A stretch of 26,498 bases of DNA from an uncultured Erysipelotrichaceae bacterium (GCA_902768065.1 CACXJP010000012.1:1-26498); one strand, 5' to 3'; counted from the stretch's first letter, positions 1 through 7,771 are shown. The notes: generated by a model from the sequence alone, not told the origin. Translations and numbers: made by a program.

Positions 1-704
1 AGTTTCACGATCATAAACACCTTGACTATCCTCATCTTTTTTATAAATTCCACCTGCACACCAAGATCCCTCAGGACAAGGTTCACACTTTGTACTATTA
101 GCTGGCAAATAATAATTTTCAGGGCACAAATAACCATCAGGTTTAGCAACTGCTGTAAGTTTCAAATTATCTTTAACAACTACTTTCAATGATTTATCAG
201 TACTATAAGTGCTTTTATCTTCTTTTATCCACTTACTCCAAATATACTTATCTAAGACAGACGCATCACACTTTATAGTTGAACCTTTAATATAATTACC
301 ACTACCAACAACAGACTTAATACCATCACCAGCTTTTAAATTAACATTGTATACATCAACAGTTACTTCTTTTGCAGGACTAGTTTCATCATATACAGAT
401 GAATCACAAACACTTCTTACATATACTTTTCTTTTTCCAGTTTTAGAAGTTATTGTTTTTAAATAATTATTTCCATTCTTAAATTTAACATAACCCTTAT
501 TTTTATTAATACTTATTTCATAACTATCTGAAGTCTTACTATTAGTCCAGCTAACTTTTCCATTACTGTCAATTACAACATTTCTTGGAGCCTTACACCT
601 TTTTTTACCAGTAGTTTGATAGATATTATTATTATGAAGAAAAAAGCATATAAAACACACCAAAGAAAAAAATACAATTATAATAATTAATAATTTTTTT
701 TCAT
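1..704 (-). CDS. Secreted/anchored cysteine-rich surface protein, 5' part only, with apparent frameshift
   Basis: The reverse strand is open without a stop for more than 230 codons to the window edge, so this is the N-terminal part of a longer gene. After a lysine-rich start comes a hydrophobic segment (IIIIVFFSLVCFICFFL), a signal peptide or anchor. Next are a fibronectin-III-like stretch (about residues 37-105, GKVSWTNSKTSDSYEISI), a module resembling InlB B-repeats (about 114-190, NLKAGDGIKSVVGSGNYIKG and later LKLTAVAKPDG), and a cysteine-rich segment (CPENYY, CEPCPEGSWC) resembling TNFR/ephrin-receptor-like repeats. This looks like an adhesin-type surface protein. The ATG with a good ribosome binding site (AGGATGG, minus strand) at 704-702 is in a different frame from the body. 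Frames join if the A8 tract (694-701) gains one A; in the body's own frame there are TGA stops at 711 and 708 and no start. Domain names are by eye; the coding call is strong. Confidence 0.7.
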
Positions 705-726
705 ATCATCATACCATCCTACAAAA

Positions 727-735
727 ATTATGTCA
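727..735 (-). promoter_or_regulatory. Extended -10 promoter for the surface-protein gene
   Basis: The reverse strand reads TGACATAAT, an extended -10 box (TGn plus CATAAT). It lies just after the rny terminator and about 23 nt before the ATG at 704. No -35 is visible; that position falls in the terminator T-tract. Confidence 0.35.
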
Positions 736-769
736 CAAAAAAGAAAAAAGAAGCATTATTTTGCTTCTT
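736..769 (-). terminator. Intrinsic terminator of rny
   Basis: An 8-bp stem (AAGAAGCA / TGCTTCTT, arms 762-769 and 748-755) with a 6-nt loop is followed on the reverse strand by TTTTCTTTTTT. The last codons of rny form the first arm and the TAA stop lies in the loop. Confidence 0.85.
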
Positions 770-2309
770 CTTGTGCTCTTGTTTCACGTATTACAGTAAT
801 TTTTATAGTTCCAGGATATTTTAGATTTGTCTCAATTTTTTCTTTTACTTCTCTAGCTATTCTATGAGCTTCTAAATCATCAACTTCTTCTGGTTTAACA
901 ATTACACGTAATTCTCTACCTGCTTGAACAGCGAATGTCTTTTCAACACCAGATATTTCATTACCAACCTCTTCAAGTTGTGAAAGTCTCTTAATATAAT
1001 TCTCTAATGAATCATTTCTAGCACCTGGTCTTGATGCAGATAATGCATCTGCAATAGCAACTATTGTTGATATTACACTAGTAGCAGCTGTATCACCATG
1101 ATGTGATGCAATAGCATTAATAACAACTTCATTTTCATGATACTTCTTAGCTAAATCTACTCCAATATCCACATGACTACCTTCAACTTCATGATCAATT
1201 GCTTTACCAATATCATGAAGTAAACCTGCCCTCTTAGCAAGAGTAACATTTTCTCCCATTTCACCAGCAAGTAATCCAGATAACTCTGCAACCTCTTTAG
1301 AATGTTGTAAAGCATTTTGTCCATAACTCGTTCTGAAATGTAATTTTCCAATTATCTCCATTAATTCTGGGGCAAACTTTGTAAGTCCTAATTCAAATGT
1401 AACATCCTGTCCATATTGAATAATTTGTTTTTTCATATCCTTACAAACTTTATCATATAATTCTTCAATACGAGTTGGATGAATTCTTCCATCCTTAATC
1501 AAACTTTCAAGTGTAACTCTAGCAATTTCTCTTCTCAAAGGATCAAAACTTGAAAGAACTACCGCTTCTGGAGTATCATCAATTATTAAATCTACTCCTG
1601 TAATTGCTTCAATAGTACGGATATTTCTTCCCTCACGTCCTATTATTCTACCCTTCATTTCATCAGTTGGTAAATCTACAACAGTAACAGTTTGATCACT
1701 AGCTATATCTGCAGCATATTTTTGCATAGATGATACTATCATTTCACGTGCTAATTTATCAGCTTCAAGCTTAGCCTCATTTTCACGTTCTCTAATATAC
1801 TCAGATATCTCCTTTGTCATATTTTCCTTAACTTTGCTCATTACTAGTTCACGAGCTTTATCTTTACTAAAACCAGATATCTTTTCAAGTAAATCAAGTT
1901 GTTCCTTTTTAATTTCCTCCACTTTACTTTTTTCTTTTTGGATTTCTTCTTGTTTCTCAGATAATTTACTATCACGTTCATCTAAAGCAAGTTCACGTTT
2001 TTGATACATTTCTTCTCTTTTATCTAAACTAGATTCACGTTGTAATAATCTATTTTCGCTTTCCTTTATTTCTTCTTTCTTTTCACGAATTTCCTTATCT
2101 AAATCCATTTTTGCTTTATGAGCTTCTTCCTTTTGCTCTAAAGCAGCTTCTCTTTTAAGTTTCTCAATATCTTTTTTTGCTTGACTAATTAATTTCTCAG
2201 CTTTTTTTGAAGCATTACTTCCTTTTAAGAAATTAACTATTAAAGATATACAAAAGCCAACTATTAGGCCTATAACAACAAGTAAAATGGAGAACAATAC
2301 TTTATTCAT
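756..2309 (-). CDS. rny: Ribonuclease Y (endoribonuclease)
   Basis: Membrane-bound endoribonuclease that starts decay of many mRNAs in Firmicutes as part of the degradosome-like network at the inner face of the membrane. The 517-residue product matches the usual length (about 520). It has one N-terminal membrane helix (about residues 5-27), a long charged coiled coil (about 35-180, rich in KEE/EKE), a KH RNA-binding domain with [15 protein letters not shown] (about 218-233), and an HD phosphohydrolase domain with the metal-binding HDIGK motif near 365. The start has GGAGG 6 nt upstream. It is transcribed alone: a near-consensus promoter lies directly upstream and a terminator overlaps its end. 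Position downstream of recA follows the Bacillus recA-rny neighbourhood, but here a murE gene stands between them. Confidence 0.97.
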   Translation of the reverse strand: MNKVLFSILLVVIGLIVGFCISLIVNFLKGSNASKKAEKLISQAKKDIEKLKREAALEQKEEAHKAKMDLDKEIREKKEEIKESENRLLQRESSLDKREEMYQKRELALDERDSKLSEKQEEIQKEKSKVEEIKKEQLDLLEKISGFSKDKARELVMSKVKENMTKEISEYIRERENEAKLEADKLAREMIVSSMQKYAADIASDQTVTVVDLPTDEMKGRIIGREGRNIRTIEAITGVDLIIDDTPEAVVLSSFDPLRREIARVTLESLIKDGRIHPTRIEELYDKVCKDMKKQIIQYGQDVTFELGLTKFAPELMEIIGKLHFRTSYGQNALQHSKEVAELSGLLAGEMGENVTLAKRAGLLHDIGKAIDHEVEGSHVDIGVDLAKKYHENEVVINAIASHHGDTAATSVISTIVAIADALSASRPGARNDSLENYIKRLSQLEEVGNEISGVEKTFAVQAGRELRVIVKPEEVDDLEAHRIAREVKEKIETNLKYPGTIKITVIRETRAQEEAK

Positions 2310-2349
2310 ATAATTCCTCCATCTAGATTAGTTAACCCAATCTAATTCT

Positions 2350-2378
2350 ATTGTAGTTTTTAATTCGAGCTATGTCAA
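2350..2378 (-). promoter_or_regulatory. SigA-type promoter of rny
   Basis: The reverse strand has TTGACA (2378-2373), a 17-bp spacer and TACAAT (2355-2350). This matches the vegetative consensus closely and lies 40-70 nt before the rny start, just after the murE terminator. Confidence 0.85.
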
Positions 2379-2380
2379 GG

Positions 2381-2410
2381 AAAAAGAAAAAGTGATATCA
2401 TCACTTTTTC
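2381..2410 (-). terminator. Intrinsic terminator of murE
   Basis: A perfect 10-bp stem (GAAAAAGTGA / TCACTTTTTC, 2401-2410 with 2386-2395), about 5-nt loop, then TTTTT. The stem includes the last lysine codons and the TGA stop of murE. Confidence 0.85.
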
Positions 2411-3792
2411 TTAAAATATCTTTCTATTACATCATAATCACAATAGTATGGTTTTTTATCCTCAATAGCCATATATTCATCTCTTCCTTTACCAAGAATC
2501 AAAACTACAGATCCTTTATCAGCAATATCTAATGCATATCTAATAGCATCTTCTCTATCAGGAATTCTAATATAATCCTTACTATCTCCAACCATTTGAT
2601 CAATTATTTCATTAACATCTTCATATCTAGGATCATCCATCGTAAAAATAGCAGTATCACTATTTTCAATTACAAACTTTCCAATTACACTTCTCTTTTC
2701 ATGTTCTCTACCACCAGCACTACCAGTAACAGTAATAACATTATCATAATCTCTAAAAGAAGAAATAATATTTTTAATACCATTTATTGTATGAGCATAA
2801 TCAAGAATAATATCATAGTCCTGTCCAAAATATAAAGCCTCAGTTCTACCCTTTATAGGTGCTAATTCTTTTATTCTTTTCTGAATAGTATTATCATCTA
2901 ATCCAAATAATCTACAAATAATAAAAGCCATCACAACATTATATACATTATATTTTGCCTTTAAAGGAGAATTAATTGTAAACATCTCATCTTTATATTG
3001 AACATTAATAATTGTTTCTTTTCCTTTGTAGTCTACACCTTTAATATAATAATCATTATCACCATTAAAACCAAATTTAATAATATTATTTCCTTCTATT
3101 TCATGAAGAATTGGATCATCTCCATTAAGTACTACATAACCATTTTCTTTAACAAGTGAAATAAGTTTCTTCTTACAATCAACATAATTTTCAAATGTCT
3201 TATGAATATTTAAATGATCACCTGTAATATTAGTAATACCAACTATTTCAAATCTAAAATCTTTAACTCTATCATGAAGCAAAGCTTCACTTGAAACTTC
3301 CATAGCAAGATTACTACACTTATTATCAATTATAAGTTTTAAATCTTTATATAATTCACTTATTATTGGAGTAGTATTACTAGTATGATATTCTTTATCA
3401 ATTATTTCTAGACCATTAGTCCCCATATAAGCACAATCTTTAATAATATTTTTAACTATTGTTGTAGTTGTTGTTTTTCCATCAGTACCTGTTATTCCAA
3501 TTATCTTTAATTTATCAAAATCAACATCATAAAACTTTTTACAAACCTCTCTATATACATCTGATATATTTTTATCCACAATAACATGTGGAAAATCTCT
3601 ATTTATATCTCTATCAGCAATAATAAATGAACATCCCTTTTCAATGGCATCATCTATATAATCATAATGGTCTACATTAAAACCTTTTGTTGCAACAAAC
3701 AAAAAATTCTTTTTTATGTATCTTGAATCATCACTAACTCCGGCTATATCAATATCATAGTCACATTCAATTAAATCTCTTATTTTTTTCAT
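2401..3792 (-). CDS. murE: UDP-N-acetylmuramyl tripeptide synthetase (MurE-type Mur ligase)
   Basis: Cytoplasmic ATP-dependent ligase adding the third amino acid to the UDP-MurNAc dipeptide in peptidoglycan synthesis. Visible MurE/Mur ligase features: N-terminal domain motif SDDSRYIKKNFLFVA, P-loop GITGTDGKTTTT, EVSSEALLHDRV, NITGDHLNIHKTFENY, GRTEAL, LDYAHT, TGSAGGREHEKR, DDPRYEDV and GKGRDEY. The start is set at 3792 (MKKIRDL), which has GGAGG upstream; the frame stays open to 3897, but that extension is a translated intergenic region. The 463 residues are a little short for MurE. DDPR sits where meso-diaminopimelate-type enzymes have DNPR and lysine types usually DNPA-like sequence, so a DAP or other basic substrate is likelier, but this is uncertain. 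It has a weak promoter of its own, no co-transcribed murein genes, and a terminator. Confidence 0.88.
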   Translation of the reverse strand: MKKIRDLIECDYDIDIAGVSDDSRYIKKNFLFVATKGFNVDHYDYIDDAIEKGCSFIIADRDINRDFPHVIVDKNISDVYREVCKKFYDVDFDKLKIIGITGTDGKTTTTTIVKNIIKDCAYMGTNGLEIIDKEYHTSNTTPIISELYKDLKLIIDNKCSNLAMEVSSEALLHDRVKDFRFEIVGITNITGDHLNIHKTFENYVDCKKKLISLVKENGYVVLNGDDPILHEIEGNNIIKFGFNGDNDYYIKGVDYKGKETIINVQYKDEMFTINSPLKAKYNVYNVVMAFIICRLFGLDDNTIQKRIKELAPIKGRTEALYFGQDYDIILDYAHTINGIKNIISSFRDYDNVITVTGSAGGREHEKRSVIGKFVIENSDTAIFTMDDPRYEDVNEIIDQMVGDSKDYIRIPDREDAIRYALDIADKGSVVLILGKGRDEYMAIEDKKPYYCDYDVIERYFKKK

Positions 3793-3832
3793 ACTTAGCC
3801 TCCAAAATAATAATATGTAATTACTTATGACT

Positions 3833-3841
3833 AATATATCA
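3833..3841 (-). promoter_or_regulatory. Extended -10 promoter candidate for murE
   Basis: The reverse strand reads TGATATATT directly after the recA terminator T-tract and about 41 nt before the murE start. No -35 is recognisable. Confidence 0.4.
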
Positions 3842-3844
3842 TAA

Positions 3845-3884
3845 ATAAAAAAAAAGAAAAAGTTTCTTATATTACTTTTTCTTT
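3845..3884 (-). terminator. Intrinsic terminator of recA
   Basis: A perfect 11-bp stem (AAAGAAAAAGT / ACTTTTTCTTT, 3874-3884 with 3853-3863), a 10-nt loop, then nine T residues on the reverse strand. The stem encodes the C-terminal lysines of RecA. Confidence 0.87.
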
Positions 3885-4897
3885 GAGTCTTTAGCAATTG
3901 CTATATCATAAAATGATCTAACTTTTTCTTCTAACTCATTCTTTAATGCTTCATTTTCTTTCAATAACAATTTAACATTTTCTTTACCTTGCCCTAGCTT
4001 TTCACCATTATATGAATACCAAGCTCCCGTTTTATCAATAACTCCTGCTTCAGCTGCTAAATCTATAATTTCTCCTTCTCTTGAAACACCTTCTCCATAC
4101 ATAATATCAACTACACAAGTTTTGAATGGAGGTGCAACTTTGTTCTTAACAATTTTAACTGCAGTTTTATTACCAACAACTCCATCTCCCATTTTTAGTT
4201 GTTCACTTCTTCGAATTTCCAATCTTACACTAGCATAAAATTTTAATGCTCTTCCACCGGTAGTAGTTTCTGGATTTCCAAACATAACTCCAACTTTTTC
4301 TCTTAATTGATTAATAAATATTACAGTTGTATTAGTTTTACTAATTGTACCGTTTAACTTTCTTAAAGCTTGAGACATTAATCTAGCTTGAAGACCAACA
4401 TGAGAATCTCCCATTTCACCATCTATTTCAGCTTGAGGTACCAATGCAGCAACAGAATCAATAACAATAATACTAATAGCTTCACTTTTAACTAAAGCAT
4501 CACATATTTCTAAAGCTTGCTCACCAGTATCAGGTTGAGATAATAATAATTCATCAATATTAACACCAAGTTTTTCAGCATATACAGGATCAAGCGCATG
4601 TTCTGCATCAATAAAAGCAGCTCTACCACCTAGCTTTTGATGTTCAGCAATTGCTTGAAGTGCAAAAGTAGTCTTACCACTAGATTCAGGTCCATATATT
4701 TCTATAATTCTTCCCTTAGGATATCCGCCAACACCTAATGCAATATCCAATGATAAAACACCACTAGAGACTACATCTACTTTCATATGCTTATTATCTC
4801 CCAATTTCATAATTGAACCTTTACCAAATTGTTTTTCAATATCATTTAATACTTGTTCTAAAGCCTTATCTTTAGAGACTTCTTTACTTACAGCCAT
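3872..4897 (-). CDS. recA: Recombinase A
   Basis: DNA-strand-exchange ATPase that forms filaments on single-stranded DNA, drives homologous recombination and triggers LexA self-cleavage. The 341 residues match the family. Walker A is GPESSGKT (about 69-76); other signatures are [50 protein letters not shown] (L2 region) and [14 protein letters not shown]. The C-terminus is acidic-basic and ends in SKKK, with the last lysines encoded by the terminator stem. The start has a strong GGAGGA site. Upstream lie a vegetative promoter and a LexA-type box, so SOS induction with autoregulation through LexA is expected. The gene follows pgsA as in Bacillus, but cinA is missing from between them. Confidence 0.98.
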   Translation of the reverse strand: MAVSKEVSKDKALEQVLNDIEKQFGKGSIMKLGDNKHMKVDVVSSGVLSLDIALGVGGYPKGRIIEIYGPESSGKTTFALQAIAEHQKLGGRAAFIDAEHALDPVYAEKLGVNIDELLLSQPDTGEQALEICDALVKSEAISIIVIDSVAALVPQAEIDGEMGDSHVGLQARLMSQALRKLNGTISKTNTTVIFINQLREKVGVMFGNPETTTGGRALKFYASVRLEIRRSEQLKMGDGVVGNKTAVKIVKNKVAPPFKTCVVDIMYGEGVSREGEIIDLAAEAGVIDKTGAWYSYNGEKLGQGKENVKLLLKENEALKNELEEKVRSFYDIAIAKDSKKK

Positions 4898-4929
4898 TTT
4901 TTTCCTCCTCGTAAATAACTTACTATTTC

Positions 4930-4959
4930 ATTGTATAATACTTATTTCTAAAAAGTCAA
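4930..4959 (-). promoter_or_regulatory. recA promoter
   Basis: The reverse strand has TTGACT (4959-4954) and, 16-18 bp downstream, TATACAAT (4937-4930). It lies about 33-62 nt before the recA start and immediately downstream of the SOS box. Confidence 0.75.
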
Positions 4960-4967
4960 TAGTTTTT

Positions 4968-4981
4968 CGAACATTTGTTTT
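4968..4981 (-). promoter_or_regulatory. LexA (DinR) SOS box upstream of recA
   Basis: The forward strand reads CGAACATTTGTTTT, matching 11 of 14 positions of the strong Bacillus-type box CGAACATATGTTCG. It is 8 bp upstream of the recA -35 hexamer. A LexA gene is not in the window, so regulation is inferred from the site and its position. Confidence 0.65.
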
Positions 4982-5013
4982 AAAGAATTGACAACTACAT
5001 TACAATGAAAATA

Positions 5014-5043
5014 AAAAAACCTATTATTTAAAATAGGTTTTTT
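5014..5043 (-). terminator. Intrinsic terminator of the gpsB-rnpB-rodZ-pgsA unit
   Basis: A perfect 12-bp stem (AAAAAACCTATT / AATAGGTTTTTT, arms 5014-5025 and 5032-5043) with a 6-nt loop, ending in a T run on the reverse strand, 23 nt after the pgsA stop. Confidence 0.85.
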
Positions 5044-5066
5044 AACTAATAATTATATATAAAAAA

Positions 5067-5666
5067 TTAAGATTCAGTATTTCCAAAAATTAATGATTTA
5101 TTAATCTTATAATACTCATATGCACTTACAATTGATAGAATACATGCTAAGAATAAAAGACCTAAATCAACTCTTATATTTATAAATTCAAATGGAATAT
5201 TATAAAAGAATGTTAAAGACAACCCTATCATCATAAAAGCGGTTTTATACTTTCCAGATTTAATAGCAGCTTGTACTTTTCCACTCTTTGCAGCTTGCAT
5301 CTTTATAGCATCTACAACAATATCTCTTGTAATATAAATAACAGGTATAATAACAGGAATAAATCCATTAGCAGCTAACACAATTAACACAGGACTTACT
5401 AATACTTTATCCGCAATAGCATCAAGCATTTTACCAAGATCAGTAACTTGATTATTTTTTCTAGCTAGATAACCATCTAAAAAATCAGTTAAACTAGCTA
5501 TGATAAAAATAACTCCTGCAATAATATAATTTAGTTCTACAGGTACACCATAAAAGTCATATTTAGGAAAATTGAATCCAAAATAAGAAAATGGTATACA
5601 CAATAATAACAAAATGAACACTGTAAGAATAAGTCTTACAACAGTTATTTTTGTAGGTAAATTCAT
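5067..5666 (-). CDS. pgsA: CDP-diacylglycerol--glycerol-3-phosphate 3-phosphatidyltransferase
   Basis: Integral membrane enzyme making phosphatidylglycerol phosphate, the committed step to phosphatidylglycerol and cardiolipin. The 199-residue product is the usual size and has several hydrophobic helices. It carries the complete CDP-alcohol phosphotransferase signature D-x2-D-G-x2-A-R-x8-G-x3-D-x3-D (DFLDGYLAR ... DLGKMLDAIADK, about residues 61-87). Its ATG overlaps the TGA of the rodZ-like gene by 4 bp (ATGA), and an AAGGAGG site lies inside that upstream gene, so the two are translationally coupled. A terminator follows. The rodZ-pgsA pair is the Bacillus ymfM-pgsA order. Confidence 0.96.
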   Translation of the reverse strand: MNLPTKITVVRLILTVFILLLLCIPFSYFGFNFPKYDFYGVPVELNYIIAGVIFIIASLTDFLDGYLARKNNQVTDLGKMLDAIADKVLVSPVLIVLAANGFIPVIIPVIYITRDIVVDAIKMQAAKSGKVQAAIKSGKYKTAFMMIGLSLTFFYNIPFEFINIRVDLGLLFLACILSIVSAYEYYKINKSLIFGNTES

Positions 5667-6151
5667 ATAATAAATTCCTCCTTAGCAATTCCCTGTAACT
5701 CGTTTACTCTTTCAGGAACTCTATTAATATTAATTAAGATAATATATATAATTACAGAAACCAAGACTATTCCGATAACAATATATATTATTGGAAAGAA
5801 ATTCTTTTTTTCTTTATGCTCAATAGTATAAGGAGACTTAACTTTTCTACTATTAAGAATTTCTTCTTTTTTCTTTTGTGCATTCTTAATATCATCTAAA
5901 GATATTTTAGATGTATGTTGAAATAAAAAGCCATTAAATTCATCAACAATTTTATCTGAATCTAATCCTAAATACTTAGCATAACTTTTAACATCATCTC
6001 TCAATTCATAAACATCTTTAAAAGCTCTTATATTACCACTTTCAATATTTTCAAGATGGGCTGTTGATATCTCCAAATCTTCACAAGCTTCAGTGACACT
6101 AACACCATTTTTTATTCGAGCTCTCTTAAGATATTCACCTAACTCCTTCAT
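5663..6151 (-). CDS. rodZ: RodZ/YmfM-like helix-turn-helix membrane protein, short form
   Basis: RodZ-family proteins link the MreB cytoskeleton to the envelope and help set rod shape. The 162-residue product has an N-terminal helix-turn-helix domain (about 1-70; GEYLKRARIKNGVSVTEACE, then LENIESGN), a charged linker, one membrane helix (about 118-141) and only about 20 residues outside. The extracellular domain of typical RodZ is therefore absent. The start is placed at 6151, which has GAGGTG 4 nt upstream, rather than at an in-frame ATG 12 nt earlier with no site. It begins only 26 nt after the RNase P RNA, with no terminator or promoter between, and overlaps pgsA by 4 bp. A plain HTH_25 regulator with a membrane anchor is the alternative reading, but the pgsA linkage favours RodZ. 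Confidence 0.8.
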   Translation of the reverse strand: MKELGEYLKRARIKNGVSVTEACEDLEISTAHLENIESGNIRAFKDVYELRDDVKSYAKYLGLDSDKIVDEFNGFLFQHTSKISLDDIKNAQKKKEEILNSRKVKSPYTIEHKEKKNFFPIIYIVIGIVLVSVIIYIILININRVPERVNELQGIAKEEFII

Positions 6152-6177
6152 ATTACACCTCATAACATCAACAATAA

Positions 6178-6514
6178 ATATAAATAAGCCATGTTCTGTA
6201 CCTTAAAAAGGCGACAAACATTTATCTACCATTTCTGGTCTTTAACTCCATTCATTTCTTTCGTTAAAGCTCCCCTACCAAATTTGGGTTTCTCACTCGC
6301 GGGGTTTACCACGTTTCACTCTCTCATTTCTAAGAGCATCGTCACTGCGGCACATTTACAGAATAGTTCATATCCTAAGACTTAGAACATCTTCCTCCGT
6401 TAGTATAACCTACCCTAGGTTATTTGTTCCCTAGGCACGAACACTACAAACATCTCAGTTTGTGTGAGCATGGACTTTCCTCAAGAGTTCATAGACTCCA
6501 GCGTTTGTCTATAT
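6178..6514 (-). ncRNA. rnpB: RNase P RNA, type B (bacterial, Bacillus type)
   Basis: Catalytic RNA of RNase P, which removes the 5' leader of pre-tRNAs. Read on the reverse strand it has the universal elements in order: GAGGAAAGTCCATGCTC near the 5' end, AGTGTTCGTGCCTAGGG, GTGCCGCAGTGACGA, CGTGGTAAACCCCGCGAG, GAAACCC with TTTGGTAGGGGAGC (the P15 loop GGU that pairs with the tRNA CCA end), and ACAGAACATGGCTTA near the 3' end. The 5' and 3' ends pair as P1 (positions 6505-6514 with 6178-6187, one mismatch and one G-U). The arrangement is Bacillus type B and about 337 nt long, short for the class. It starts about 1 nt after the gpsB stop codon and ends 26 nt before the rodZ-like start, with no terminator, so it must be cut from a longer transcript or have a promoter inside gpsB. 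Confidence 0.96.
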
Positions 6515-6515
6515 A

Positions 6516-6872
6516 TTAATTGTCTTCATTATTTGAATCTAAATTTTGTTTTGAACCATAAACCATTTTTTCAAGATTAGATAATCTACGCATAACATCA
6601 ACATTAGTTACTTCTCCCCTAGAATTTCCACTAGAAGCAACTTCAACACTAAGCTTAGAATTACGCAACTCTTGTTTAAGATTCATAATTTCAGCTAGTA
6701 AATCAGCCTTTTCTTTCTCAAGATTACTAATAATCTCTAAAAACTGCTCATAATCTCCAATAATAATATCAAGAAATTGATCAACCTCTTTTAATCTATA
6801 CCCACGAGTATCGATTTTAAAATCCTTCTCTAGGATATCCTGAGGCATTAAAGAAATCTTATTTTGATACAT
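6516..6872 (-). CDS. gpsB: Cell-cycle protein GpsB
   Basis: Small DivIVA-family adaptor that docks class A penicillin-binding proteins and shuttles them between septum and side wall. The 118-residue product has the N-terminal membrane-binding dimer domain (DILEKDFKIDTRGYRLKEVD followed by QFLDIIIGDYEQF), a coiled coil (about 35-75), a short linker and the C-terminal RLSNLEKMVYGSK motif typical of GpsB. The start is set at 6872 (MYQNK) with GGTGA upstream; a TTG 12 nt earlier is unlikely. A TTGACA/extended -10 promoter lies 27-55 nt upstream. The next gene in the unit is rnpB, as in Bacillus, and its likely partner PBP1A is encoded divergently 0.9 kb away. Confidence 0.95.
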   Translation of the reverse strand: MYQNKISLMPQDILEKDFKIDTRGYRLKEVDQFLDIIIGDYEQFLEIISNLEKEKADLLAEIMNLKQELRNSKLSVEVASSGNSRGEVTNVDVMRRLSNLEKMVYGSKQNLDSNNEDN

Positions 6873-6898
6873 AATTATCACCAATCCCTTATAATAAT

Positions 6899-6927
6899 AT
6901 TATTGCATTATTGATTATTTTTGTCAA
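6899..6927 (-). promoter_or_regulatory. gpsB promoter with extended -10
   Basis: The reverse strand has TTGACA (6927-6922), a 17-bp spacer ending in TGC, and AATAAT (6904-6899). It overlaps the 3' end of the possible small ORF 6908-7030 and lies 27 nt before the gpsB start. Confidence 0.7.
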
Positions 6928-7030
6928 TTGATAACCCACTCTTTAAATGAGCTATTTTTAAGTTTATCATAATCACTCTAGTATTATCAATCATTTTATT
7001 AAATATTTTATTTATCTCTAGATAATTCAT
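6908..7030 (-). CDS. Possible 40-residue protein upstream of gpsB
   Basis: I do not recognise this ORF. It encodes about 40 residues starting MNYLEINKIFNKMIDNTRVI and ending SIDKNNQ. It has a plausible start: GGTGA 5 nt before the ATG, and a TATAAT box 16-21 nt upstream on the same strand. The peptide is basic and amphipathic, with no membrane helix or motif. It lies alone in the spacer between the divergent gpsB and recU genes, and its end overlaps the gpsB promoter. It could be a real small protein, a regulatory leader, or a chance ORF in AT-rich spacer. Confidence 0.35.
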   Translation of the reverse strand: MNYLEINKIFNKMIDNTRVIMINLKIAHLKSGLSIDKNNQ

Positions 7031-7167
7031 TGCATCACCAAAAAAATTATAATACATAAAAAACACAAAATCTTAAATAAAACAATATTAGAATTAATTA
7101 GAATAATTACGACAAAATAAATCTTCAAAATAACTAATTACTTATAGCAATTTATCAAATAATATAG

Positions 7168-7173
7168 TATAAT
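7168..7173 (+). promoter_or_regulatory. -10 box of the recU-ponA operon
   Basis: TATAAT lies 18 nt before the recU start; the -35 position (TAGCAA, 17 bp upstream) is a weak match. The predicted transcript start would leave a leader of only about 10 nt containing the AGGTGAT site. Confidence 0.5.
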
Positions 7174-7191
7174 TGAAGATAGGTGATGAGT

Positions 7192-7770
7192 TTGAATTAT
7201 CCCAATGGCATAAAAAGAAAAACGAGTAATAATTATGATAGTAAGATAAGTCACAAAAGCAGAGGAATGACTCTAGAAAGTGAATTAAATTCAACAAATG
7301 ATTATTATAGAGAAATTGGAAAAGCATATATTTATAAAAAGCCCACGCCAATAAAAATAGTAAAAGTTGATTATCCAAATAGAAAAGACGCCATTATAAA
7401 AGAAGCATATTTTTCAACACCATCAACAACTGATTATAATGGTTTATATAATGGAAAATATATTGACTTTGAAGCTAAAGAGACAAAAAATAATACTTCA
7501 TTTACACTATCAAATATACATGAACATCAAATTAAACATCTAGAAAACATTGATAATAATGGAGGAATTTCATTTATTATTGTTAGATTCACAAAAATAA
7601 ATGAAACATACATATTGGAAACAAGATTACTTAAAGAATTTATTAACAATTCTAATAGAAAATCAATTCCAATAGATTATTTTAAAGAAAAAGGATTTTT
7701 AATAAAAGATGGCTATTGCCCAAGAGTTGACTATTTAAAAATAGTCGATCAAATAATTGGAGGAATGTAA
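7192..7770 (+). CDS. recU: Holliday junction resolvase RecU
   Basis: Structure-specific endonuclease that cuts Holliday junctions and works with RecA and RuvAB in recombination and chromosome segregation. The 192-residue product aligns with Bacillus RecU along its length: N-terminal NYPNG, SRGMTLESELN, KKPTPIKIVKVDYP, and the nuclease core IKEAYFSTPSTTDYNGLYNG followed by YIDFEAKETKN, carrying the catalytic Asp, Glu and Lys. The C-terminus has YCPRVDYLKIVDQI. I choose a TTG start at 7192 because the protein then begins MNYPNG like relatives and AGGTGAT is correctly spaced; GTG 7183 and ATG 7186 overlap that site. It is followed after 1 nt by ponA, the conserved Firmicute recU-ponA pair. Confidence 0.95.
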   Translation: MNYPNGIKRKTSNNYDSKISHKSRGMTLESELNSTNDYYREIGKAYIYKKPTPIKIVKVDYPNRKDAIIKEAYFSTPSTTDYNGLYNGKYIDFEAKETKNNTSFTLSNIHEHQIKHLENIDNNGGISFIIVRFTKINETYILETRLLKEFINNSNRKSIPIDYFKEKGFLIKDGYCPRVDYLKIVDQIIGGM

Positions 7771-7771
7771 T

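Noticed and set aside
3793..3897. 35-residue N-terminal extension of MurE overlapping recA
   Set aside because: It would translate the recA terminator and spacer (FFFFF run); the ATG at 3792 has a perfect GGAGG and the usual MurE start.
4988..4993. Forward-strand TTGACA between recA and pgsA
   Set aside because: No -10 at 16-18 bp and no forward gene downstream; probably chance.
6191..6385. 64-codon forward ORF across the RNase P RNA
   Set aside because: It lies antisense to conserved rnpB core elements and has no start site; the sequence is fully explained by the RNA.
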